From: Pseudoalteromonas luteoviolacea NCIMB 1944
Lineage (GTDB): Bacteria; Pseudomonadota; Gammaproteobacteria; Enterobacterales; Alteromonadaceae
DNA length: 64,000 nucleotides
NCBI RefSeq assembly: GCF_001625565.1
Contig: NZ_AUXS01000019.1
Span: forward strand, 83,484 to 147,483
Direction of reading: 5' to 3'
A program made the position numbers and the translations under genes. Positions 56,054 to 63,191 of the stretch are shown in pieces. Each line of letters begins with the position of its first letter. The stretch's first letter is position 1. The notes under the pieces are model-generated. The model saw nothing but the letters and a program-made list of their open reading frames with translations. It was not told the DNA's origin and searched no databases.

Positions 56054-57751
56054 TTACATATTTTTAGCCTTACTTTTAGATTTGCTTTGAGCATTTTCAG
56101 TTGTTATCTCTTGGCAATATGTTTGGACACTTTGGACATTGCCAAACCACCCCTGTGGGTTGTACTTTGCTTTAACCTGTTTTAAGCGCGGTAGATTATC
56201 TCCGAAGTACAACATTAGTGCATGCTCTAAACTTTCCGGGCCGTTTTTAATTGAACCCAAATCCACATCAGGATAATTGTAATAACAACCATCCACACGG
56301 TCTGAGAACCTAGGATCTGGTACACCACCAGAAACGGCATATATCGTCTTATACATGTCGTTTAGCCAATTCACGTGTGCATCAGCTTGCGCTGTGTTAT
56401 CCAAACCTGGGGGCATTTTGTTATCCCAGTAGGTTTGATATTGCAGCTTCATAATAGAAGAGCGTTGAACAATTGCGGTGTCTTTTGGCTCTACGGTGTT
56501 TATTTTTCCGCCATAGCTGTCGATCTGTATTAAAGAGCGAGCCATATCTGCCCGTGTAGCATGATCGCCATCTTGATAAGAGATAGGTTTTCTTAAAAAT
56601 GCGTAGGCACTATTGATCATGTGTTCAGTCCAATATTTGGTTAGATATGCTGATTTGTATTTACCAAAACTATTAGGACCAGAGGGACTAACTTGCTGTG
56701 TACCATTGAGATAGGTGTAATCTCTTAAAGTATAATCAATAAAGTTGTCTTTTAAGTTGTTTGCATAGCTATTTAACCCTCTCGAGCTTGGAATGTGAGG
56801 GTGGCCAAATAGAGTAAAATCACCTTTTGATAATAGCTTTATTTGATTCGCTTTTTTGAGGATCGCACTAAACTTATTGCGCTCCTTTAATTCAAATGCA
56901 GCCCAATCGCCATGATACTCTGGAATATAGTAAACAAAAGCAGTGATTGAAATGTTTTTTGCGTCTTTATGATTGAGAAGCATATTAGCCCAAACATGCC
57001 AAGTTTGTGGGTCTTGGTCACAAAAAGACTTTTCAAATAAGCGAATAATTTGTGTGAACTGTTCTTGAGACAAATAGTCGCCGTTTTCGTCCTGCCAATC
57101 CCATGAAAAGTTTATTGTGTACATTCTCTCTGGTGAAGGCGGTGCATCTTTAAATATCAATTTTGTGATAATGCCAAATTGTCCACCACCACCGCCTTTA
57201 ACTCCCCAAAATAAGTCACAGTGCTGATCTTGGTCACAATAAAGTTCTTCGGCATCACCGCTCGAGTTTTGCACAACGATGTAAACGCCAACCAAGTAAT
57301 CCATCGCAAGACCATACATTCGAGACAATAAACCGTAACCACCACCCGTAACATGGCCTCCCAAGCCAACAGAGTAACAGCTTCCGGCGGGTAGGGTACG
57401 CTTATACATATTGTTTAGTACGCGATACATTTCCCAATTACTGAGGCCAATTTCCATTTCAATAGTATCGGACTTTTTAGAGTATTCGAAACCGTTTAAA
57501 CTCCCTACATCTATAATCGCTTTGGTTTCACCGTTATATACGAAACTTTCATAACAGTGACGGCCGCAAGTTATTTGAACTTCATGTGGCTCAATGTCTT
57601 TAGCATCAATAATATCTTGAAAAGCCAACACGACTTCCGCACGACTTGTTGGTCTATAAACCTTCAAATCTGCATTATTTGCAAACCAACGACGGTTAAA
57701 ACCTTGTCGATCACTAAGAGTTGGTTGAGCCATTCGATCATTTTTATTCAT
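56054..57751 (-). CDS. BBE-type FAD-linked oxidoreductase (probably bicovalent flavin)
   Basis: 565 residues. AAGGAG 5 nt before the ATG supports the start. The PCMH FAD domain has CGRHCYESFVYNG, whose His is the usual 8-alpha FAD attachment, and PAGSCYSVGLGGHVTGGGYG, whose Cys is the 6-S-cysteinyl attachment. The C-terminal BBE motif is present (YYNYPDVDLG, YFGDNLPRLKQVKAKYNPQG). Such enzymes oxidise sugars or alkaloid-like substrates with O2, making H2O2. There is no obvious signal peptide. The substrate is unknown. Monocistronic. Confidence 0.88.
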   Translation of the reverse strand: MNKNDRMAQPTLSDRQGFNRRWFANNADLKVYRPTSRAEVVLAFQDIIDAKDIEPHEVQITCGRHCYESFVYNGETKAIIDVGSLNGFEYSKKSDTIEMEIGLSNWEMYRVLNNMYKRTLPAGSCYSVGLGGHVTGGGYGLLSRMYGLAMDYLVGVYIVVQNSSGDAEELYCDQDQHCDLFWGVKGGGGGQFGIITKLIFKDAPPSPERMYTINFSWDWQDENGDYLSQEQFTQIIRLFEKSFCDQDPQTWHVWANMLLNHKDAKNISITAFVYYIPEYHGDWAAFELKERNKFSAILKKANQIKLLSKGDFTLFGHPHIPSSRGLNSYANNLKDNFIDYTLRDYTYLNGTQQVSPSGPNSFGKYKSAYLTKYWTEHMINSAYAFLRKPISYQDGDHATRADMARSLIQIDSYGGKINTVEPKDTAIVQRSSIMKLQYQTYWDNKMPPGLDNTAQADAHVNWLNDMYKTIYAVSGGVPDPRFSDRVDGCYYNYPDVDLGSIKNGPESLEHALMLYFGDNLPRLKQVKAKYNPQGWFGNVQSVQTYCQEITTENAQSKSKSKAKNM

Positions 57752-58103
57752 AACGTCTCCTTCACGAGTTTAATGATTTATTTGTTTATAAACCATACAG
57801 AACTCTAGAATAGGTAGAGGAGGGTTGAAGTCCATTACACAGATATTACGCCGTTACTTGCCTCCATTTATCTGAACCTTACCGACGTAAAAGAACAGCT
57901 AGAAATATATTTATCGAAGCAAACCTAGGGATCTAGCATTGAAGCTTTAAAACACCAAAGAACTTGCGAGCGTTAAGCTGCTTTACAGCGACTCATGATA
58001 TATAGGTTGATCTTTACCTTTATTGAATACAATATACAAGTTAGCATTTCAAAGTTCACTTATTTAAGTGGGCAAAAAATAACTGGAATAGGAGAAATTC
58101 CAA
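57752..58103. other. Intergenic, no gene recognised
   Basis: About 350 bp between divergent genes, presumably carrying both promoters. AGGAG at its right end serves the DUF1737 gene. No repeats or RNA structures stand out. Confidence 0.4.
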
Positions 58104-58304
58104 ATGAAACTATATAGATTCGTTACCGGGCCTGATGATGAAGTATTTTGTATGCGCGTATCAAAATCACTTAACGATGGCTGGCAGTTGCACGGTAGTC
58201 CGACCATAACATTCAACGGAAAAACCCCTATAGCGGGTCAGGCTTTAATCAAAGATGTGCCTGATGAAGAATTTCATGATGGGATCAATTTAAGGTCATA
58301 CTGA
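58104..58304 (+). CDS. DUF1737 family small protein
   Basis: 66 residues: MKLYRFVTGPDDEVFCMRVS, then LNDGWQLHGSPTITFNG and AGQALIKDV are the DUF1737 signature. AGGAG precedes the ATG. Function unknown; such domains often sit beside regulators. The next gene starts 4 nt after the stop, so the pair is coupled. Confidence 0.9.
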   Translation: MKLYRFVTGPDDEVFCMRVSKSLNDGWQLHGSPTITFNGKTPIAGQALIKDVPDEEFHDGINLRSY

Positions 58305-58308
58305 AACG

Positions 58309-58719
58309 ATGCTTCATCCTGATGCATCTTTGCTGCCACACGGTTTACGGTTGTTTGTAAAGGTTATGGGGCTGGATGATGCCGTAAACGCCTCAAGTGA
58401 AGAGCAGGGTAACTTGTTTTTTATTCCCGACAAGCCAACGCCTAATCACGAATTTTGTAAGCGGTTTAGCGTTGATATGGCAAGGGCATTGTATAACCAT
58501 GCTGGCAGCACTTATCAAATACCAAAGCTAGACAAAATCATGATTCAGCTGCGGAACATTAAATTAAGAGAGGATTTTAAGCAGGGCGCTTCTGTCCAAG
58601 ATTTGGTTCGCCGCTATAAGTTGACCAGACAAATGATCAACATAATAGTGACCTCCGAAGTCAATGGCGCACCGCTTTTAGTAGGCGATGCGCACAAGCA
58701 AATGGAGTTGAAGTTGTAA
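58309..58719 (+). CDS. Mor-like HTH transcription regulator (phage-type)
   Basis: 136 residues. The C-terminal part YQIPKLDKIMIQLRNIKLRE, then DFKQGASVQDLVRRYKLTRQ and MINIIV matches the Mor/C activator layout (tyrosine-isoleucine-proline strand followed by a helix-turn-helix with x-LA-x-xY-x-LS-xx-x-VY-x-II). The N-terminal dimerisation region is HLLPHGLRLF-like and aromatic. It would bind DNA as a dimer; the target is unknown. No other phage genes are visible. Coupled to the DUF1737 gene. Confidence 0.5.
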   Translation: MLHPDASLLPHGLRLFVKVMGLDDAVNASSEEQGNLFFIPDKPTPNHEFCKRFSVDMARALYNHAGSTYQIPKLDKIMIQLRNIKLREDFKQGASVQDLVRRYKLTRQMINIIVTSEVNGAPLLVGDAHKQMELKL

Positions 58720-58914
58720 TTTTTTTAAATGTGTTGATCAGCCTTCGTTGTTAGGTGTGGGGGCTGGTTTATTTGATTCTTGAATATGGCGTATCAGATT
58801 TGATTTTTGAGAAAGTAAAATGTTCGAAAACAGACTCCCGCCCTAACTCATTTTTGGTCATAAACGTTTTAGTTCGTCGTCTATATTAGGTGAATTTCGC
58901 ATAAAAGTTTCTAT

Positions 58915-58987
58915 GGGCTAACGCCGCAGTAAGGTGTGATCGAAGCGAAAGCGCCAAGCGTTGCGAATCACTCTTCAATGCCTTTTT
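58915..58987 (-). repeat. attC-like integron recombination site (short)
   Basis: On the minus strand, immediately at the stop of the 58986 gene, an imperfect palindrome runs from GGCATTGAAGAGTGATTCGC to TGCGGCGTTAGCCC, with the central TTGGCGCTTTCGCTTCGAT. The GCGGCGTTAG end and the extrahelical-type asymmetry resemble Vibrio/Shewanella attC sites. The left core box is degenerate. Confidence 0.5.
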
Positions 58988-59708
58988 ATGTGTGTTCTTC
59001 TGGGTGACTAATTAGCAGCTCTAATGATCGAACAGATTCAAATAGCTCAATAAACATATCTACATCAAAAACCAGTTTATTCTGAGCTCTTAGCGTGCCA
59101 CCAACAAACAGCAAATATCTTGATTTTTCTATTTCTGTTAGTAGCTTGACTTCATCATAACTCAACATATCGTAGTAAGCTTTTAGTTCATTCAAGACAT
59201 TTTCAAGAGGGGTAATGGTAGACAAAATAAGTTCATCCAACCTAGTCTCAGGTTTGAATCCATAAGTATAGAACACCGCATGAAAGCCTTTTATAGGCTT
59301 ATTCAAAATTTCAAAGTCAAAGCACCGCCTGAGTTCTTCTGATGACATCGTGGAAACTTTTGGTATAGGACGGTATTGTTCATTTGGGTACAGGACCGAG
59401 TTAAGGATAGAAACATCTATTGTCGTAATAACTTGATTTAAAAATGGATAAACAATTTTCTTAGCTTTTCGCCACTTTTCAATTTTGGGAATAAACACAG
59501 AAACGATATAGATAATCCAACCCGCAATATATGACATCGAAATATTAACGATCAAATCAGACCATTGTTGCCCTCTAGGCACCACCTCTTTCATGTCATA
59601 TGCAATGAATTGGAACCAAGCTATCAAAACAAGGCTGAATGTAAGCCCTAACAACAACCACTTGTCCTCATTATCTTTAAGCAGTTGTTGCTTGAAAAAA
59701 TTGTTCAT
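58986..59708 (-). CDS. Membrane protein in an integron-like cassette
   Basis: 240 residues from the ATG at 59708, preceded by GAGGGAG; an ATG at 59741 is in frame but weaker. Two hydrophobic helices near the N-terminus (WLLLGLTFSLVLIAWFQFIA and SYIAGWIIYIVSVFI) are followed by a ~160-residue cytoplasmic helical domain. The family is not recognised. It is bracketed by two attC-like sites in the same orientation, as for a gene cassette, and the upstream attC-to-start distance (about 45 nt) is cassette-like. Cassette genes often encode defence or adaptive functions; nothing specific is visible. Confidence 0.6.
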   Translation of the reverse strand: MNNFFKQQLLKDNEDKWLLLGLTFSLVLIAWFQFIAYDMKEVVPRGQQWSDLIVNISMSYIAGWIIYIVSVFIPKIEKWRKAKKIVYPFLNQVITTIDVSILNSVLYPNEQYRPIPKVSTMSSEELRRCFDFEILNKPIKGFHAVFYTYGFKPETRLDELILSTITPLENVLNELKAYYDMLSYDEVKLLTEIEKSRYLLFVGGTLRAQNKLVFDVDMFIELFESVRSLELLISHPEEHT

Positions 59709-59753
59709 AGCTCCCTCAATTCCATACAAAATAGTGACCATTTATACAAAACA

Positions 59754-59862
59754 CATGACGCCCGCTTAACCGGTGAGTGCTACTGGAGCGCTCTTTGCCC
59801 GAAGGGAATAGCAAAAAGCGCCACAGTTGTACGAATCCGTGTTGATGCGTTTGTTAACTGGC
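59754..59862 (-). repeat. attC-like integron recombination site (VCR-like)
   Basis: Read on the minus strand: GTTAACAAACGCATCAACACGG ... with inner stems TGGCGCTTTTTGC / GCAAAGAGCGCTCCA, ending GGTTAAGCGGGCGTCATG. Both the TAACAAACGC left part and the TTAAGCGGGCGT right part are those of Vibrio-type attC (VCR); the last core box GTCATGT is degenerate. It begins 5 nt after the stop of the RT-like gene fragment. Confidence 0.75.
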
Positions 59863-59867
59863 TTGTA

Positions 59868-60263
59868 TTAGTAATCGTAGTTTAAAGAGTCAGAATTCAT
59901 CACTTTTTCGATGCCCGATTCCAACAGACCTTTTTTCAATGCTTGATGTATTAGTAAAAAGCTTGGTATTTCAAGTAAATACTTACCCTTAACTTTAGTT
60001 TTTGCACACTTTTTTAACAACTGTTCTCGTGATTGATTAAATGGAAAACTGTGAGAACGATTATATTTCCAACTAACACGCAGTAACTGCTCTCTGAGTT
60101 GAACTGCACGATAGATAACAGACAATAACCACCCATCTAGTTCTGTCAGCTGTTTGGTATCATTAACAAGAGGATAGAAACTCATTACGCCCTTGAAATA
60201 GATTCGTTTAGTACGACCTGACAAATAGTCTTTGAGTTGCTTTTTGCTCAAACCACCGTACAT
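59868..60263 (-). pseudogene. 5'-truncated gene, likely reverse transcriptase C-terminus
   Basis: About 131 codons ending 5 nt before the attC site. KRIYFKGVMSFYPLVNDTKQ, then LTELDGWLLSVIYRAVQLRE resembles the thumb/maturase-like C-terminal end of group II-intron and defence-type reverse transcriptases (I.G...YY.L......LD.WL...I). The polymerase palm is missing. The frame extends to 60311 only because it runs through the antisense of the duplicated segment starting at 60264, so the original 5' part was removed at that junction. No start codon there has a ribosome binding site. Confidence 0.4.
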
Positions 60264-60435
60264 GTAACGCGCGTTTCGATTTTGGATAAAATTACATTTG
60301 TTTTTAGACATCCCGAAGTGAGTTGAAACCTTTCCTCAGTTACCTTTCATATCTGCATTAATTCTTTCATGTTTGCATTGATTTTAGTAAACAGTTAAGT
60401 AGAGTTGTATTGTGAAGCAATACAAGGATATAACG
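60264..60435 (+). repeat. Duplicated segment, copy A (tail of aegerolysin-like gene plus TPR upstream region)
   Basis: From GTAACGCGCGTTTCG at 60264 this DNA aligns with 63020 onward at an offset of about 2756 bp. It includes the last ~55 nt of the gene at 62852 and the TPR gene's upstream region. Similarity continues through the TPR gene. The left boundary is sharp, and different DNA precedes it in the two copies. Confidence 0.9.
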
Positions 60436-62034
60436 TTGATGAACTCTCTGATTAAAAAATCCAATGACATAATACAGACTGTGCAAACAGATGGCTCAAC
60501 TGTGGTCCAAATTGCTGGAAATAATTCAGGTGATATTGTCATTAATGACCCGATAGCAGTGAAAGCATTCGACGCTTTAAAAGCTGAATTAGATAAAAAG
60601 CACATTGAAATTTCTGAATACAAGCAGCAGCTTCAAACCTATCTAGACATCATATCTAATTTAAGCCAAAGCAAACAGAATAATGAATTACCCGCCGAGG
60701 ATGTTGATACTGCATTACAAGCAATCATACGTAGTGGCGATGTCGATAAAGCAAAAGCGCTACTTTCAAAGCTGATTGACGATAACGAAGACATCATTCT
60801 CAAACAGGCCGAGTATTATTATCATCGCGGTTCGTTAACGTATCTTTATGAGTCTAAACAAACACTAAAGGATTTTGTCAGGGCAACGCAATTAAACCCT
60901 GAGCATATAAGTGCCAGGAATCGGGCAGGCCATATTTATAAGCGCATTGGTGAATTAGGCAGCGCATTGCAAGCTTATCAACATGTTTTAAACTTGGCTG
61001 AAAAGACAGGTGATAATGAAAGTAAATCTGTATCGTATTGTAATATGGGGAATGTTTACCAAATAAAAGGCGAACTTGATAAGGCGCTTGAATATTACCA
61101 AAAGAGCCTTGAAATCAATGAATCCTTCGGTCGTAAAGAAGGTATGGCCAATGAGTATGGTAATATGGGGGTTGTTTACCGAATCCAAGGCGAGCTAGAT
61201 ATGGCGCTTGAATATTACCAAAAGAGTCTTGAATTAAATGAATCCTTCGGTCGTAAAGAAGGTATGGCTAACCAGTATTGCAATATGGGGACAGTTTACC
61301 AAACACAAGGCGATCTAGATAAGGCGCTTGAATATTACCAAAAGAGCCTTGAAATCAATGAATCCCTAGGTCGTAAAGAAGGTATGGCTAACCAGTATGG
61401 TAATATGGGGACAGTTTACCAAACACAAGGCGATCTAGATAAGGCGCTTGAATATTACCAAATGAGCCTTGAAATCGATGAACCTTTGGGTCATAAAGAA
61501 GGCATGGCGTGCCAGTATGGGAATATGGGGGTTGTTTACAAAACACAAGGTGAACTTGATAAGGCGTTTGAGTATTACCAAAAGAGCCTTGAAGTCAATG
61601 AATCTCTAGGAAGCAAAGAAGGCATGGCGCGCCAGTATGGCAATATGGGTAATGTTTACCAAATACAAGGCGAATTGGATAAGGCGCTTGAGTATTATCA
61701 AAAGAGCCTTGAAGTCTATGAACCTCTAGGAAGCAAAGAAGGCATGGCGCGCCAGTATGGTAATATGGGGAACGTTTACCTAGAAAAAGGCGAATTGGAT
61801 AAGGCGCTTGAGTATTACCAAAAAAGCCTTGAAATCAATGAATCTTTTGGCAGCAAAGAAGGCATGGCAAATCAGTATGCCAATATGGGCATATTATCTG
61901 AACTACAGGACGACCTCAATCAAGCAAAAGCGCATTGGGAAAAGGCCTTGGCATTATTCGAGCAAGTGGGCGCACAACCTCAAATTGAGCAAGTGTCTAT
62001 CTGGCTTGCAGAACTAGAGAATACAAAGGAGTAA
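60436..62034 (+). CDS. TPR sensor-like protein with N-terminal RHIM-like motif
   Basis: 532 residues from the TTG at 60436 or 531 from the ATG at 60439; AAGGA (60424-60428) fits these better than the upstream GTG at 60412. Near residue 30 lies STVVQIAGNNSGDIVIND, matching the amyloid RHIM-like core [VI]-Q-[VI]-x-G-x-N. A coiled coil follows (AFDALKAELDKKHIEISEYK), a helical linker, then TPRs: two degenerate (LTYLYESKQTLKDFVRATQL) and eight 40-residue Kinesin-light-chain-like repeats (GNMGVVYxxQGELDKALEYY). TPR arrays usually sense or scaffold. The adjacent 69-residue membrane protein carries the matching motif 5 nt downstream, suggesting a receptor/effector operon. Cytoplasmic. Confidence 0.85.
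   Translation: MMNSLIKKSNDIIQTVQTDGSTVVQIAGNNSGDIVINDPIAVKAFDALKAELDKKHIEISEYKQQLQTYLDIISNLSQSKQNNELPAEDVDTALQAIIRSGDVDKAKALLSKLIDDNEDIILKQAEYYYHRGSLTYLYESKQTLKDFVRATQLNPEHISARNRAGHIYKRIGELGSALQAYQHVLNLAEKTGDNESKSVSYCNMGNVYQIKGELDKALEYYQKSLEINESFGRKEGMANEYGNMGVVYRIQGELDMALEYYQKSLELNESFGRKEGMANQYCNMGTVYQTQGDLDKALEYYQKSLEINESLGRKEGMANQYGNMGTVYQTQGDLDKALEYYQMSLEIDEPLGHKEGMACQYGNMGVVYKTQGELDKAFEYYQKSLEVNESLGSKEGMARQYGNMGNVYQIQGELDKALEYYQKSLEVYEPLGSKEGMARQYGNMGNVYLEKGELDKALEYYQKSLEINESFGSKEGMANQYANMGILSELQDDLNQAKAHWEKALALFEQVGAQPQIEQVSIWLAELENTKE
61039..61998 (+). repeat. 120-bp tandem repeat array encoding TPRs
   Basis: Eight units of exactly 120 bp, near-identical at DNA level in the stretch AAGGCGCTTGAATATTACCA. 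The last unit is more diverged. Such homogeneity implies recent expansion or gene conversion, and copy number may vary between strains. Confidence 0.9.
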
Positions 62035-62039
62035 GAGCT

Positions 62040-62249
62040 ATGATTGAGTGGTTTACCTCACTTGGTACTGGTGAGCAAATTGGTGCATCGACGCTGTTGG
62101 TGAGCATTGTCGGGGTACTTGTTGCTATATTCAAAAAGTCAGGGCGCTGTGAGCCGCTAAAATCCGTTAACCAGAGCATATCGGGTAACAATATTAAAAA
62201 CGCCGTACAAATAGGCGGAGATAACAAAGGTGAGCTGCCGAAAAAGTAG
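62040..62249 (+). CDS. Single-TM small protein with C-terminal RHIM-like motif (putative effector)
   Basis: 69 residues; AAGGAG 8 nt before the ATG overlaps the end of the TPR gene, so they are coupled. Residues ~15-32 (GASTLLVSIVGVLVAIF) form one transmembrane helix followed by KKSGR. The C-terminus has two pseudo-repeats, NQSISGNNIKN and AVQIGGDNKG, the second a RHIM-like V-Q-I-G-x-x-N core like that at the N-terminus of the TPR protein. Known bacterial amyloid-signalling pairs place the motif at the effector C-terminus and the receptor N-terminus, as here. A membrane-damaging role is inference. Confidence 0.7.
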   Translation: MIEWFTSLGTGEQIGASTLLVSIVGVLVAIFKKSGRCEPLKSVNQSISGNNIKNAVQIGGDNKGELPKK

Positions 62250-62851
62250 CAGCTACCATTTTATGTTAAATCAAACTGTTTTTACTTTATCCTGGCTCAA
62301 CAATTTATCCGTTCCGTACTGAACGATATTATTACCACTTGGTTTGAAGTTTTGATAATCCGCTATTGGAATACATCCGCTGTAAAACCAGGAAACAGAG
62401 CAAAGCACACAGGTTTAAAGTTATGTTAAATAGGCTTTTTTAGGTAGATGACAAAAGCAGTAGAGTAATTTTTATGGTAAAAATTACTAGTAGATTAACC
62501 TTGAGTGTTGGTCAGTGCCAGTATATATTTAATACAATGTTGGAGTCTGGTTGGTGATCTGTTTAGTGTTGTTGTGTCAAATTCTATTTCCATAAAAGCC
62601 TGAGCTGATAGGGAGCCTAACTTTATTTTTTATCAATGCTTCTTGCTCTTATGGCAACAGCGATTCAATATCTTTGATATGAAAATTAAAAACTATGGCA
62701 AATCTGGCTATTGAAATTAACTGTGAACAATAACTTACTACACGGTAATACTGTGTAATAGTTATTTAGGTGTTCCTATCTAAACTTTCTATTGAGGTTT
62801 GAGCTAGCGCTGTAACTGCTGGCATATATTAAACAAGAAAAGGAAAGTATC
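62250..62851. other. Intergenic region between the two TPR modules
   Basis: About 600 bp, AT-rich, with no gene, attC or terminator that I can support. AAAGGAAAG near its right end is the ribosome binding site for 62852. Confidence 0.4.
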
Positions 62852-63082
62852 ATGGCCGATTTCTCTACTTACGGATATATAAAAAACTCCACAAGTTCAA
62901 CGATCAAAATTACCAATTTTCACGCGACGCATGGAAGCTGGTCAAAACAACCTACGCCAACAACAATCAAACCCGGTGACGTATGTTCGTTTGCACAAAA
63001 AGATCCAACTGGCGCAGCTGTAACGCGCGTTTCGAGTTTGGATAAAAATACATTTGTTTTTAGACATCCCAAAGTGAGTTAA
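62852..63082 (+). CDS. Short aegerolysin-like protein, probably C-terminally truncated
   Basis: 76 residues. MADFSTYGYIKNSTSSTIKI, then HATHGSWSKQPTPTTIKPGD and KDPTGAA recalls the N-terminal half of bacterial aegerolysins/ET79-like proteins (N-S-x-x-x-L...HG-x-W...PP..I..G), which bind membrane lipids and can form pores with a partner. Aegerolysins are about 130-150 residues; the end after residue 56 is encoded by the duplicated segment that starts at 63020, so the true C-terminal half is missing. AAAGGAAAG precedes the ATG. The family call is tentative. Confidence 0.4.
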   Translation: MADFSTYGYIKNSTSSTIKITNFHATHGSWSKQPTPTTIKPGDVCSFAQKDPTGAAVTRVSSLDKNTFVFRHPKVS

Positions 63083-63191
63083 ACCTTCTCCCGTTTACCA
63101 TTTCATTTCTGCATTAAATCTTTCATGTTTACATTGATTTTAGTATCCAGTTGAGTAGAGTTGTATTGTGAAGCAATACAAGGATATAACG
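63020..63191 (+). repeat. Duplicated segment, copy B
   Basis: Counterpart of 60264-60435, beginning with the same GTAACGCGCGTTTCG and leading into the second TPR gene. The two copies differ by scattered substitutions and small indels, so the duplication is not brand new. Confidence 0.9.

Noticed and set aside
61039..61998. Regular 120-bp repeats considered as a CRISPR-like array
   Set aside because: There are no unique spacers; the repeats are contiguous, in frame and encode TPR units.
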